A stretch of DNA of 64,000 nt from Hypomyces perniciosus (GCA_008477525.1 SPDT01000001.1:1798001-1862000), one strand, 5' to 3'; positions 34,301-47,850 are shown, numbered from the stretch's first letter. Numbers and translations are program-made. Notes: generated from the letters alone by a model not told the origin.

Positions 34301-37300
34301 TTGAGTCTTGTCCGAGATACTGATGTCAAAATCCTGGATTTTTGAGTTCCTCTGCTGGCGGGTCTCCAGTAACCGCAGCACAGCGGATGACTTTGACCTG
34401 ATTTCACTCCTATCATTTCCAAGGGTAAAGAGGCATAGAGCAAGAAGCTTCCAGAAGGGACAAGGGTACTCGCTGTGATCCTGCAAAACCTCAATAGTAA
34501 CAATGAAATAGCTCTCAAGCACTTTTGGCACATCAGCCCGGTAACAGCAGGCGATGCAATGCTCTAATAGGTAGGGGTACTCTTGATTGTGGACGATGAG
34601 ATTTTTGAGAGCCCTTCTCCCAGTTATGTTCATCTTGTCATTACCCGCGTTAAAGATGGCATCTATCCAATTGAGCATCCGGCGAATATCGAACTGCAGT
34701 GTGGCGCCACTCTCGGTCGTAAAATTGATCGGTCCTCCGCATAGTGCTGCCATGGCACTCAAGGTGGCAGTTCTGAGATTGCGCTTCTCAATTTCCATCG
34801 CGGCAGTCACTGTTTGTCGCTCATTCTGGAAAGACTGTTGCTCCATCAAATTCTGCCGCATGTTGTCTTCCCGCGCTCGTATTTCGGTTGGATTGGGCGA
34901 AAAGCCGCACCATTCCTCCATTAAGAGGAAAGCTGACTTCCGAGATTCGAATGTCATCCACCGAGAAGGGTCTTTGGTTCGATTTATCCCTTCAAAGAGG
35001 GATTCCATTAGCCCAAAGTAATGTTGTCTAAGCTTCTGAAACTCCCAATCCATTTGGACCTCCTCGCCCATGAGGAACAGCTTCATATCCTTGGTGTATG
35101 CCGTCAGCGTATTGAGGAAGAATTCCGATTGGTAGACCAATGGGTCCTTGAGAAAATGAGACGTGAGCTTGAACACATGTGTTATCTCGGTTCTTAGCAA
35201 ATCCATTTTGCGATTTCTGCGAGGGCTACTGTTCGTTCGCTGGTGCATCCTCGCGCGGGCTTCGTCGTTACATTGTGAAACATGAACTTGGAGGGTCTCT
35301 AATAATGGCTGGTATATGTGAATGTTGATTGATCCCATAGCAACCACAACAGCATCTCGAACGGAGTTCGAAGAAACGGACAAAAGAGGGATCAAGTACT
35401 TGAACAGAGTCCTTGCCGTTACGATCCTATCGGTTGATGTAGGCTTTGAAGTCTTCCGTGTATGTTGGGCGTCTTTTGAAACACTCATTGGCAAGCTTCC
35501 TGGATCCGCAAGGGTTGTGCATGCAAAAATGAGGTAGAGTTTCCACTGTTCAACCATGGTCTCTGGTTGAGCAGCAGGCGACCGAACTCCCATCCGGCCA
35601 CTGCCAGCCTCCCCTGCGTAGTAGAGACCACGAGTTGGCTCAGATAAGTGAACTATTGGCTTATACATCTGAAGTATACGATTGCAAATAAGATCTCGGC
35701 AAATAGTTACCGCAAAGGGGCACTTGTCGAAAGCAATTCGTATCAAATTAGGGAAGATATTGAACCACAGTGTCTTGTCATAAGAGACATCACTGGTGCA
35801 AAGTTCAACAACGGCGCCCTTGCCATTGCCGTTCTGCAAGCCTCGTTGGAGTCTGCTGCGCTCGGCCACTGACAGGTGCTCGTCGTTAAAGTTCATGATT
35901 TGATTGGAATCGTTCTCAAGAATATCGATCAATCGCAGCGTCTCTTTCTCCTCCAATACATCCTTTCCAAGGGCCTTGTCGAATTCAGTAATGAGACGCA
36001 AGACTGTTATGGCAAAGTGGCGAACGCGTCGTGACTGAGAACAGAGGAAGAACAACCCATGGGCCTCTGCCTGGTCTACCTCGGCCCAGATGCTGGACAA
36101 GTCCAATTTCAGAGCTCTAGTGTCTGACGCGTTTGCTTCTGACTGGCCAGCAGCGGCGTCCCTCGTCTTTTGTCTAATCTCCTCTATCCAGATTTGAAGA
36201 AGCTCGACGTAGAGTCGTAAGGTATTTTCAATATGGCTAGCTCCAAGCATTCCACCATCGGACATGGTCGAATATCTATCGTCAAAATTGAAGATGAAGC
36301 GCGCGAAACCCATCGTGACTTGTTGTGCATGCGAATGCCTAGCAATAGCCTTCAAGGAATTGGCCGAGGACTCTGCAATGTTATATTGAACATGAGCTGT
36401 GCCAGTACATAAGAGATTAATCAAGGAGTTGAATGGTATGTCGACAGACAGGCAGCGAGGTAGTGCCTGGACAGCAACATGCAGCAGTTCGTAAAAGGCT
36501 TGTTTCTGATCCGCTGCATTTTGATGATCATCGCGTCGAGAGAAGGCGAACGTTTCCGTAATCGGAGTCTTGGGTCCAGGACTACCAAACTTCTCATCCA
36601 AAGCCGCTTGGCCGCCAAATGTATTATCACAAACTATGGTGATCTTGCCAAGAATTTCACAAAATTTGAAATAGTACTCCCGCACTCCATCACTCAGCAC
36701 ATGAGTGAGGACAGGCCGTGAGATATTCTCTTCTTTGGGTGCTGTAGTTGGAATGGACAGCGGGCCATTTCTAGGTGATACCAACATGGGCGTTGTTGGC
36801 AATCGATCGTGGCTGGGGGCTGGGTCGTAGAACTGGGGGAATGGCGGCCGGCCCTGTTCTCCTTTCTCCAAGTCCGACATGATACATAAAAACGCCCGTA
36901 TGCCGATAACGATCCTATCAGGATCCAGTTGTTCAACTCTAAGTTCTTTATTCGTAGTGAAGAGGTCGGCATTGATAAGAGGGAAAATGACGTTTCGGAA
37001 ACAGTACTCTGAATACTTGAATCCAATGATCCGTATGATCTGGATCAGTGGCTCTGTAACAACTGTATCGGATGCAATAAGACTGCGCTTCGAGGAGGGG
37101 AGGACCAGCTTAATCACATCATCCAGCTTCCGCGATGCGCTCGACAACGCGTCATTTGTCCGATACAGATACGTCCAAACTAAACGAGAGATGACTTGTA
37201 GACACAGAGGCTTTGTCATTCTATCCTTGACCTTCGTCTGTAAGGGAAGGATCAGCTGCAACCAGTGGGAGCCGAAGTTGTCGGGTGAAGATACGCAGAG

Positions 37301-39224
37301 CATCGTAGCCGTCAGTGGAAATGCAACCCCCCAGTGTCGAGGCTTGGTGGACATTTGCGCTAATCGTGGCCCGATCGCTGAGAGAACTTCGGCCCATTTG
37401 GGGTGCATGAGGTGGCTATTACTTGCTTTGGCCGCAATTGGGAGCAAAAGCATGTCGATCACTTGGCAAAAGGCAGTCTTGACTCTCTGCCCATGTGATC
37501 TCGTAAATAGACGGCCCAAAGAGACAAGGAAATCGCAAGATCGTTCCCAGGACTCTTCTGGTGAGATTTTAATTCGCAAGTGTTTCATGCCACCAAGAAC
37601 AAGATCCATCTTCCCTTCAGTGTCACGGCCAGAGATAGATGTCGGGCTCTTGGCCACTCGTTCATTTAGGCAACTGTCAAGGTCCTCAATGAAACGCTTG
37701 GTGACTCCAGCAAAGTTAATATCGCTCATGTGGCCCAGGAGCTGTGCAAATAGATTCCAGTTGGCTAATTTGAGGGGTGATGCCAGCAACTGTTCACTAT
37801 CCGCAATTTTCAGCTGACCGAAAATGATACTCTCAAGTTTATCCTCCATGTCCGGTGTGATGGATGACAAATTACTTTGGCATATGACTTCAACCAAGAC
37901 ACGGCACAGTATATAGATGGAAACCGTCGACCGGCGCTCCGCCTGGGCCACGAACTCTTGCTTTGCTGCCAACGTTCCACTACCCGAGGAGCCATTATCT
38001 GTGCCACCGGGTCCTGTCGATCCAGTCTGCACCGGCTCGGTATTTCTGCGTATGAGGGGAGTTCCGCTTGTGTTGCCGCGTAATTGCTGCAGTTGACCCC
38101 TGGCCTCGTTTGCAGCATCACTCTTGCTCTTCCGCCAAAGCATCATTGAGTCGATCAAGGCTTTAGGCTTGGGACTAGCGATGTGGCCCAAGGCAACAAT
38201 GAGCTGGTCAAACGCAGGGTCCATCCCAGGGCCACATATCTTTTCGATCTGCGGCTCCGGGTCAAAAGGGGTGGTTATGCATTCGTTGAGTTTCTCTTCA
38301 GCTTGTGCGATAAACTGCGTAGAGTTAGTACAGGCAGGCTGGTATCAGGAAGCATTTGGGGGCTAACTAACCGAAGTGAACAGCACATGCAAGGCATATT
38401 CGCCCACAGTCTTTTGCTCATCCCTATGGTGGCGGGACGGGTGATCTCGCCTTGACTTGCTATGCATTCGTTCGACCTTGCGCTGCGGTGCGCCTTGGGG
38501 GGGTATATCAGTCGCAGAGGCAGACCTCTCCATCGGCCATCCGTTCGGATTTGTCGTTTGTCCAGCCGCTGATGGAGCAGTTCGTGATGGGTGCCCAGAG
38601 TCCCCTTCCAGGCGCGCAGCAACCGATTGCAAATCCAACCGTTCGAGCCCGAGGCCTGCTGCTGCAATCATCTGAGGGCTGAGTGGACCAGAGGACGAGC
38701 TCGCAAGGCTGCCATTTCTTGAGTGTTGGATTCCATGAACGATGGATGTTTGGCGATGATGTCCGTAGATGGCAGCCTTGGTAGGGTCGACTGGTCGCTC
38801 GACAACCCCTCCAACTCCAAGGGCCGAACGCGACAGGGGTCCGAGACTTCGTGGCGATGCCAGTGACGAGGGCAGTTGGGGGAGCTTTTCAGCGGACGAC
38901 TCTCGAGAATGTGCTGGATGGCGCAACGAAGTCGGATCGAAGGTTGGCGGGCGGAATGTTTGATCCCAATCGAATTTTTTATCGAGCCTCGTCACGGATT
39001 GCGCTGGGAACTTCGCCGGCTCCTGCTGGTTGTCCGACACCGTTTGCGATGGGACTGGGGACGTTCATCTATCAGCAACTACCCGCTTCGCTGGGGGTGG
39101 GCATTGGGCACGACTTCGCGGGTCTGCAGCCATGCATGGATCACGACTGGCCCAGGTGGCGACCAAGGTGCACGAAGCAGACACAATGGCGGAGGAGGGT
39201 GCCTCAAGACATGCACTCACCCAT
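31376..39224 (-). CDS. TAO3: Cell morphogenesis scaffold TAO3/PAG1 (Furry/Mor2 family)
   Basis: Giant HEAT/armadillo-like scaffold of the RAM/MOR pathway. It supports the NDR kinase (Cbk1/Orb6) in polarised growth and septation. My model gives 2541 aa: a 4-nt coding exon (39224-39221, ATG plus one base), a 166-bp intron, exon 39054-38372, a 57-bp intron, then exon 38314-31376. The N-terminal part is Ser/Pro-rich with TRLDKKFDWDQTFRPPTFDP. The second junction reads HVLFTS-FIAQAEEKLNECITTPFDPEP, and PAFDQLIVALGHIASPKPKALIDSMMLWRK is a clear MOR2/PAG1 N-terminal signature. Furry-like repeats follow to about residue 2250. The tail is acidic and disordered. The start exon is inferred; a stop codon at 39066 region bars a simple upstream extension, and the open frame otherwise begins with GTG at 39040. 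Confidence 0.93.
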
Positions 39225-41934
39225 CTCGAATCGGACCGCAGCCCAATCCCATCATCTAACCACGGGGCATGCGCGGCTGAATTGAGCGTCGCGACCAGCG
39301 AGCTCGAGTCTATCGATAGGTATGATGTCTTCCGAGAGCAACTTAGGCTTTGGCGTTGATGGTGGTGGTGGTGGTGGTGGTTAGTATGTACAATGTAGTG
39401 GTGGGCGGCGACAGCGACTAGCCAGCACAATGACGCTGCAGCTGGAGCACCAGAGCGCAGAGCAGGGCAACACAGCGCTGTGAGGTGGCAGAATTAGCCT
39501 GCGCGCCTTTGTCGGTAGCCGTCTGTCTGGTCGAGCAGCAATGGTTTTTTTTTTCGGGCCTGGCTCAGGCCTCTTGTTCTCGCCCACACCACACCCGCCT
39601 CCTGGCAACACAGTGAGCTGCAAGGGCGTGATGGCAATGGCCTATCAGGTCCGCGCACAGAGCCAGAAGGAGGGGGCACTTGTCCGCAGGCGATTGGTTG
39701 TGGAGAAAGGGTCATCCCGGGTGTTGAGATCGCCGGACGCCGCTATCTTATCGAGGCGCCTCAGCTCACGGCGTTTGTGGCTGTTGTATCCGCAAGGCGG
39801 CTAGAAAAATTCATTAATAGGGTAGCCAAGGGACTTGCCGCCGACGCAAAGAGCGAAGACTACTTCGTAATCACGGGCATATCTAGGATCATCCTCGTAT
39901 GTCCTCCAGAGGTTTATTGGCAATATCAATTGAGCTTACGCAACATGCGCCCGTTGAATGGGCAGGCCGCTCCGGCCAAGAGCGGAGTTCGGAGTGCAAA
40001 TCCTAGCCGACGGCTCCTATCTAAACTTCTTGCAGGTCAGCCTCATTTTACTCAATATGCCGTAGTATGTGGTACTAGCTAGTCCGAAGCAGTATGTATT
40101 ACTATCATCGAGCTCCTGCCAAGTACAAGTAGAAAAGGACGGACAGATCTTAACTATTTATCCAAGCGAAATTAATTATCTCGGGCCGTTCCTCAAGCCA
40201 AAGGTCCGACAAGCCGACCAGGTCGCGGAGTACCGGAGCGCCGGAGTGGCCGGATATGCCCCGGTGACCAGGTTATTTCTTATGAACCAAGACCTTCTCA
40301 AAATCAGCCACAGATGTGAACAAACCGGTCAAATGCAGTGTCACCGTTGCAGAGCTTGGCCGATACACATAATGACGCATAGGACCCCGTAGCACTTTGT
40401 ACATACTTACTTCGTACATGCCTTGTAGACACAAGAACTTGACTGACACCCCGCACTGTCGAGACATCTTCAATCACTCTTCTTCTCTCTAACACAACAC
40501 TGGCATGAGCATGTCTCATCAGTAGTCGTCATCGATAAGCTCCATGGTTAGCGTCAATATAGAGATGACAGCATCTGACAACAGAATACAGAATACAGAG
40601 TTTAGTAGTGTTATTACTAGTCAACTAGTAGTACTAGAATTGGAAACCTAGCGGCCGTTTACTCTTGGAGGCGGTTAACGTACTTCGTATGCCTTGAAGC
40701 TACAACTCCAACAAGCATCGTAAGTCTTGAAGCGCTTAGGCTGCCTTGGCATGCTACAAACGTAGTAGTACTTCATACTCGTAGGATAAACTTGACCTTG
40801 GCAACATGCATTGGGAATGCACCAGTGCCCTCGTGCGGCTCATCAAAGGCCGGCCGGCCAGATTTTTACTAGATACAACACAACGTACATATGTATGCAT
40901 CTCCGCCACCACCTCCAAGGGCGCATCACATGAACCCTCCAAAAGTATTAGGGATTGGATAGCGGCGCAACTGTCAACCCACGTCAGCAACGAAATAAGG
41001 ATTAGCCCCACTACGAAGTACTACTACCAACATAATGGCACCACAGAGTATTCGTGCTCGGACTCGGGAAACACGAACACGCGACCACAGCGGAATTACT
41101 GGCAAATATCGCATGGAAGTCCCGAGGTCCTTTTACATGTAAACACTTTTAATAGCTCTTGTTGTCTAAGCGCAAATAGAACTCGCATACGGAGTACTCC
41201 GTATTGATTCATGGGTAAACTCTACCAGGGAGTATTATTATTAGTACACGTAGTACTTGTCTGATAAGACACCGTGGCCTTAGACATTCCTCTGGCAAGA
41301 CAAGACCGCGGTTATCTTATCGTGGCGCAAGAAGCCCACTACTACTATTACTAGGTACTATTTGTTGGAGGAGGGAGCCTTCTAGAATTGCAGCATCATA
41401 TGTACATCTACAGCCAGATCCCAGGGTATGTATCTATTTCGTACCTATAAAACGGTGCATAAGACTCTGTCCGCGCGGGATTTTGCACAAACTTCTGGCG
41501 AGGGGGTCACTTCCGCTGTTGAAAAACCACACTCCCCTATAGCCCTCGGCGATTTGTTATTACTATTACTAGCCAATTTGTTGAGATCTCCAAACATCAA
41601 GACAAGTAGACGCGGTGCACTTCCTCGCCCGCGGATACTGACGGTTGGGTTTAACCCATTAATTATTAGCCTCGTGAGACCTTTTCTGCCACCACTGTAC
41701 GAGTACGACCCACCAAAAGTCTTGCCGCACATCACTTCTACCCCTCCAGACTGTATTTTGCCGGCGTTGCCCTGCAATCTGTGATTTAAATCGACACAGC
41801 GATCGACGACGACGACGACGGTGGTGGATAACAACGAAGGGTAGAGCAGCGCAGCGACTGTACCATCAAGTGACAGGTCGCCTGCTCCCCTGGATGTGAG
41901 CTGCTGGCTGTCTGCGACACCACCACTGCCCGCC
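39225..41934. other. 2.7-kb divergent intergenic region, TAO3 / P450 reductase
   Basis: Shared upstream side of two large genes. It holds a GGT run (39361-39382), an 18-bp perfect palindrome made of the recurrent motif (41187-41204), several TACTTCGTA-type copies (for example near 40680 and 41015), and a TATA-like CCTATAAAA near 41443. The reductase-proximal part has a CGA/ACG repeat (41805-41825). No supported gene. Confidence 0.5.
41187..41204. repeat. 18-bp perfect palindrome ATACGGAGTACTCCGTAT
   Basis: The sequence equals its own reverse complement and fuses one TACGGAGTA with one TACTCCGTA sharing two bases. It lies about 730 bp upstream of the reductase start codon. It may be a dimeric protein-binding site or a compact form of the repeat family seen elsewhere in the window. 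Confidence 0.85.
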
Positions 41935-44141
41935 ATGGCCGAACTGGACACTCTGGACATCATCGTCCTCGGGGCGATCCTCCTGGGCACCCTTGCCTAT
42001 CTCACCAAGGGCAAGCTCTGGGGCGTCACCAAGGATCCCTATGCCAACGCCTTTGCCAGCGCCCAAGCCAATGGCGCCAAGGCTGGCAAGACGCGCAACT
42101 TCATCGAGAAGATGGAGGAGTCCGGCAAAAACTGCATCATCTTCTACGGCTCTCAGACCGGAACTGCCGAGGACTATGCCTCTCGCCTGGCCAAGGAAGG
42201 CAAGAGCCGCTTCGGCCTTGAGACTATGGTCGCCGACTTGGAAGAATACGATTTTGACAACCTAGACACCCTGCCCAGCGACAAGGTCGCCTTCTTCGTC
42301 CTGGCCACCTATGGTGAGGGCGAGCCCACTGATAATGCCGTTGACTTCTACGAGTTTATTACTGGCGAGGATGTTGCCTTTTCCGAAAGCAATGACCCAC
42401 CTCTGGGGAACCTGAAGTACGTCGCTTTCGGTCTTGGCAACAACACATACGAGCACTACAACTCGATGGTCCGAGAAGTCGACAAGGCCCTGACTAAGTT
42501 TGGCGCTCAACGGATTGGTACTGCTGGTGAAGGTGATGATGGTGCCGGAACCATGGAAGAGGATTTCTTGGCTTGGAAGGAACCGATGTGGACCGCCCTG
42601 GCCGCCAAGATGGACTTGGAGGAGCGTGAAGCTGTCTATGAGCCCATCTTCGGCATCGTCGATCGTGAAGGCTTGACTCCTGAATCTCCTGAAGTCTATG
42701 TTGGCGAACCCAACAAGATGCACTTGGAAGGCACTGTCAAGGGTCCGTTCAATGCCCACAACCCGTACATCGCGCCCATTGCCGAATCCTATGAGCTCTT
42801 CAAGGTTAAGGACAGGAACTGCATTCACGTGGATGTTGATATTAGTGGCTCAAGTCTCTCGTACACCACCGGTGACCACATTGCTATCTGGCCAACGAAT
42901 GCCGGTGATGAAGTTGACCGCTTCCTGGACATTATTGGACTCACGGACAAGAAGAACCACGTCATCAGTGTCAGGGCCCTGGAACCAACAGCCAAGGTGC
43001 CTTTCCCCACGCCAACGACCTACGATGCCATTGCTCGATACCACTTGGAAATCTGTGCCCCCGTATCTCGTCAATTCGTCGCCACATTGGCGGCTTTCGC
43101 CCCTACGGAGGAGAGCAAGGCTGAGATGACCAAACTCGGCAGTGACAAGGATTACTTCCACGACAAAACCGGCCCCCACTTCTACAACATTGCCCGACTC
43201 CTCGCTACCGTGAGCAACGGAAAGAAGTGGGATAAGATCCCATTCTCTGCTTTCATTGAAGGCCTGAACAAACTGCAGCCCCGTTATTACTCCATCTCGT
43301 CGTCTTCTCTTGTCCAGCCCAAGAAGATTTCCATTACTGCTGTGGTTGAGTCTACGACGATCCCAAGCCGACAGGAACCGTTCCGTGGTGTTGCCACCAA
43401 CTACTTGTTCGCTTTGAAGCAAAAGCAGAATGGTGACGCTAACCCCTCCCCATTTGGTTCGACCTACGAGATCACGGGCCCACGAAACAAGTACGATGGT
43501 ATTCATGTTCCAGTTCACGTCCGCCATTCCAACTTTAAGCTGCCATCCGACCCCGCCAAGCCAATTATCATGATTGGACCTGGAACTGGTGTTGCACCTT
43601 TCCGTGGATTCGTCCAAGAACGAGCGAAGCTAGCACAGGATGGCGTCGACGTTGGTCGCGCACTGTTGTTCTTTGGCTGCCGGAAAAGCACTGAGGATTT
43701 CATGTACGAATCTGAATGGGAGGTATGTTGAAATGAAGCGGAATTGCACTATGGTTTATTTAGCTGACCACTTTCTACAGGAGTACAAGAAGGCACTGGG
43801 CGACAAGTTTGAATTGATCACCGCTTTCTCTAGAGAAAATGCCAAGAAGGTTTACGTCCAACACCGGCTAAAGGAGCGGGCCCAGGAGATCAACGAGCTG
43901 CTCTCCCAAAAGGCCTTCTTCTATGTTTGCGGTGACGCAGCGAACATGGCCCGTGAGGTGACCACAGTGCTCGCTCAAATCATCGCCGAAGGACGCGGTG
44001 TGTCAGAATCAAAGGCAGAGGAGATTGTGAAGAGCATGAGAGCAGCAAACCAGTATCAGGTACGTCCGACAACAAATTGGATAATAATAATTTTCATCTG
44101 CATGATACTAACTAGCCATATAGGAGGACGTGTGGTCATAG
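41935..44141 (+). CDS. CPR1: NADPH-cytochrome P450 reductase
   Basis: ER-anchored diflavin reductase passing electrons from NADPH via FAD and FMN to cytochromes P450, including those of ergosterol synthesis. Predicted 694 aa from exons 41935-43722, 43781-44059 and 44124-44141; both introns (58 and 64 bp) are GT-AG and keep frame. An N-terminal membrane segment LDIIVLGAILLGTLAYL is followed by the flavodoxin motif YGSQTGTAEDYA and by LATYGEGEPTDNA. The FAD motif PRYYSISSSS and the NADPH motifs GPGTGVAPFRGF and FFGCRKSTEDFMY come next. CGDAANMAREV and the C-terminal aromatic EDVWS complete it; the last five residues come from an 18-nt final exon. Start ATG 41935 (MAELDTLD) places the membrane anchor right at the N-terminus. 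Confidence 0.97.
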
Positions 44142-46879
44142 AAAAGGTGTTAAGAACGGGGTCATTTTTCTTGGGATAGGTAGGCATGGATGCTTAGATA
44201 AACTCATGCTGAGGGTTTGTGACTGGCGGCATTTCTGCTGTAATATCGCCGGCGTTGTGAATGAGACCACGCGCACATTTTTATTAGATGGGGTCCGAAT
44301 ACAGGTAGGCATTGGAAAGCTCACGGGACCGCACTATGCTATTTTTATGTAATTGTTTCTGCTGAATAGAAGAAGCGCAACACTTCATAATCGGAAACCG
44401 GGCCTTGGCAACGTGCACATTTTTGAGGAGATGGGCGAGTCTGACCTTGGCTTGGACTTGATGCTTTGTATGATCTAGTCTGACAGAGGTCATGTCTAAA
44501 AATACTTGGTACGAGTAAATCAGGCAAAGACAAATTCACCATTTGAGTTGTTACTGTCTCGGCGTAATTGTTTTGGCCGCTATCCTCAGATTGTTTTGCT
44601 CATCCTTAGATGAAGGCAACTCGGAAGATGTTAAGATGGATGCCAGCGGATTGATTGATCGGCAGTAGCACATGTATTCACCTCGGCACCATTCATGTGC
44701 TCCCACAGTCAGACTCAAATTGCACACGGACTTGGTGTTCCTATTTTGGACATTGTTAGGGTGTACTACTTCGTATTTCACGGAGAAAATGTCTTCTTTT
44801 CTTCTCAGCATGCCGTGTGAAAACAACGATGGGCCGTGTGATAGAAATCGTCCTCTTGCATCGTTTGATGAGCGAATGTCTCAATTGAGGCGTGTTTGTG
44901 GCGTGCCCCCAAACTTCATCTGAATTGGCCAAAAAGCAACGTGACAGCCGCCACATGCGATAGTATTTCAAAATCAAGAATACCATCCTTGTCCTGCTGG
45001 TCTGCCCTCTTGTCCAAAGACGCCTCAAAGCCTGTTCCATCGGTTCGATCCGAGTATCGATGCCTTGGGCATTATTGGATGGCTGAACGGCAGACTGGAC
45101 ATCTCCTACATACGTATAAACCAGCCGGCTTGTTTCTTCTGCTTTGGCTTGCAGATGTGGCCCTCAAGACCCTGGCGTCTCCACCAGTGTACGGAGTACC
45201 TACTCCGCGGTTATTACGTATGCTTCCGATCCGCGCAGGACCGATCTCAGGTTCTCGGGTCTCCGTTCAAGCGACATGTCCGTTTTGGGCAGGAGTTGTC
45301 TCAGCCAATCTAGGACCAACGGGATGCGGGATCTGGGGGGTTTGTGGGCGGGAGAGTCAACCCGAGCGAGCTCGGCACGACACATCAATGAACAGAGTCA
45401 GCAGAAAAAGCAACATCCACCAGTCTTCTCGGTCCAACGCAAAGATCGACTGATTCGACTGTTAAAACAAAGCAACTTGTCTGGGTCCATTGGACCAGCA
45501 AAGCCACATTCGTAAGGTTTTTGTTTCTGCCAGTGACTTGCAGGGTTGGCGCCAAGCTGAGCCGGACTCTCATGCATCTCTCTCCCTTCGCATGGCGCGT
45601 CAACCTTGATCATTCGAGCAACAAGACTCTCATTCCCCTGGACGGGCACTAATAGTCTGTAGTTGTATGAAGTGTGTACATGCGGATCCGCCCCGTCCGA
45701 GTATGGATTCCTAGCTGCCAGCGGCGCTTGGTTTATGTGCCTTTGACCTCTCAAGATGGGTGAATCACGGCTGCGGGTGTCTGACAGAAGAAAAAGAAAC
45801 TTTGCAGGATGCATCGAGGATGGCCGCCCATTCGTGCAGGACCTAAATGGTATTGCCACCTGGCCATTTATTATCAAGAGTCCAGTCCCTGAGAGAAAAC
45901 GATCCATCTTGCACTTGCAAAGTGATATTTACTTCCATACCGAAAGACGACTATGACCTTGTTGTAGTTTCCGTTTTGTCCATTCTTTCGCAGTATTCTT
46001 AGAAGTTCGTTTGTTGCAACTTTATGGGCGGTCGAATTCGTTAAAACTTGTGGGATTATAACATCGTTACCGTGCCCGGAAGAGTGTCGAGGCTGTGGGA
46101 AGCGTTGGTAACAGGACTTTTTCGGATTGAGGAACGAGGTTGGTCGTCTTTTGCAATCTTTTATCTCGCAGGAACTTGCTTCACGAACGCACGATTTACC
46201 TGCCACGCATTACTATCACGACCACATTATTGCTTCTGAGGCATCATAGTCTCGTGTCTATCCAGGACACAACAGGAGCAGGGAGAACATCGAACCTCTT
46301 TCGCGAGACGAACAAGACGTCTTCGATTTGGAGACAAGATATTACATCATTGTCATCCTTCACATTAGGGAGAACCTTGTCTCTCTTGATAGCCAGTGGA
46401 AAGAGCTGATTAGGGGCTTGAGCTCTGCGGAAGGACGATCTGAACGAACAGCACAAGCCCGGGGGGGATCGTGACGCCAATATTCTCGTCAAGAGAATCG
46501 ATCGTTTACAGGCGAAGGTGACTTTGGATCGAGGTCAGGAACGCCGAAAAAAGGCATCGGCTTCTAGAAGCCTTCAAGGCGGAGTGGCAGGTCAAAGTTG
46601 ACAGTGGTACCTTATTCCAGACGTACTCTTGAGTCACTGGACTGGCAAGCACTCGGCACCTCGACAGCTTGACGGCCCAGAACCAATACACCTGGCAGCT
46701 GTCACGCACTGCCCTTCCAAAACCACTCGCACCGTTTCGTCATCTCTCGCTTCGTCTCGCCTTTTGGCTTTTCTTCCTCCCACAAACTCACCTCCCAAAC
46801 CACCTTACCCGCCATTCGAGATTCTTGGAACGACCATCACGCCTGCATACGAGCATCCGTACCCGCGATATAGCTTAAG
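44142..46879. other. Gene-poor region downstream of P450 reductase
   Basis: About 2.7 kb without a supported gene. The longest frame (45398-45907, minus, 169 codons, ATG-initiated) shows no recognisable motif. TACGGAGTA occurs at 45190-45198. A short stretch near 46465-46600 encodes a charged helix-like peptide in one plus frame and could be a very old relic, but I cannot name it. Confidence 0.45.
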
Positions 46880-47850
46880 TGTCGCGATCTGACGACTCCT
46901 TCCCTCTCCTTGGACAATATCATTGTAACTTCCTCCAACAGCAGACATACTTGCAAGCTTAGGTAAGTTTGCTCGCTTCCGTCTCTTCGCCTCTCATCAA
47001 CCTGCGATTCTTCTGCCTTTCTTCCTCTTCTCTTCTCTTCTCTTCTCCCCACAGCATCACCAAGACTCAACACCGCTCACTTCAACTCTCCGCTACGGCC
47101 GAATCTCTTCAAAACCCCATCTTGCTTGATAGCTTGTTCTATCTTACTTACTCTCGCTTCATTTCAGTGTCTTGGTAGCAAAATTTGCCTTCGTTGGCCC
47201 TTGAGCCCCGTTGTTTGCACCACCACGTAACCCCGGAGACAGGGCAAGGTGAGAACTTCTCAGATGGCCGTCACTTTCCCTTCACTTTGACTTGGTTTTT
47301 TTGGTTCAATTTTGTGTGCTATATCTCTCACAAATTCACTGCTTGGCAGCATGCCACAAAATTTTGGGCCGCTTTCTCATCACTCTCGTCTCTTCCTCTT
47401 CCCTTCTCCCACTCTCCACTTCCAGCCCATTTTACATCATTGCATTTCTTTTTCGTCATCCGGAATCTTCAATTAATACTCACTCGTTGTTCGCAGATCT
47501 TCGTTACACCGTCGGATCATCTCTCATCTTCAATTACCCTCGTAACTGATCTGTTCCTCTTGGGGTAAGGATCTTGCCTTCTCTTTGCGCCACCCCTGCC
47601 GCCACTCGAGCGTTTCGAAACCTTGATACAAAAATTCTCGTTTTTCAATTCTGCTTTCAGGTTTCCATGAAACAGAACCCTTGTCCCCCCACATCTGCGT
47701 TGACTTGCCATCCCCGAGGCGCAAGCTTTGTTGAGGTCGTTGTCTCGGCGCTGCTTCCCATTTCCATCCCCTCACTCTGCTTTTCAAGACATCCAACAGA
47801 TACCGACTTTGACGAGAGCCTCACTAACGCATTTCATCCCAGGAAATCTC
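46880..47850 (+). promoter_or_regulatory. Long pyrimidine-rich 5' leader/promoter of the two-RRM gene
   Basis: Nearly 1 kb of CT-rich DNA precedes the start codon, with a CTCTT run at 47021-47048. An acceptor-like CATCCCAG at 47835-47842 lies only 8 nt before the ATG. This suggests one or more 5'-UTR introns and several short upstream reading frames. Splicing is inferred, not shown. Confidence 0.45.

Noticed and set aside
36879..37817. 312-codon plus-strand ORF
   Set aside because: Fully antisense to TAO3, whose own frame is strongly family-supported; a shadow frame.
42850..43617. 255-codon minus-strand ORF
   Set aside because: Antisense to P450 reductase core motifs; a shadow frame.
45398..45907. 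169-codon minus-strand ORF with ATG
   Set aside because: Composition and motifs not protein-like; no recognisable family; no splice-consistent neighbours.
46440..46610. Charged helix-like peptide in one plus frame, considered as a transposase relic
   Set aside because: Too short, no start, no DDE or DNA-binding motif, no terminal repeats.
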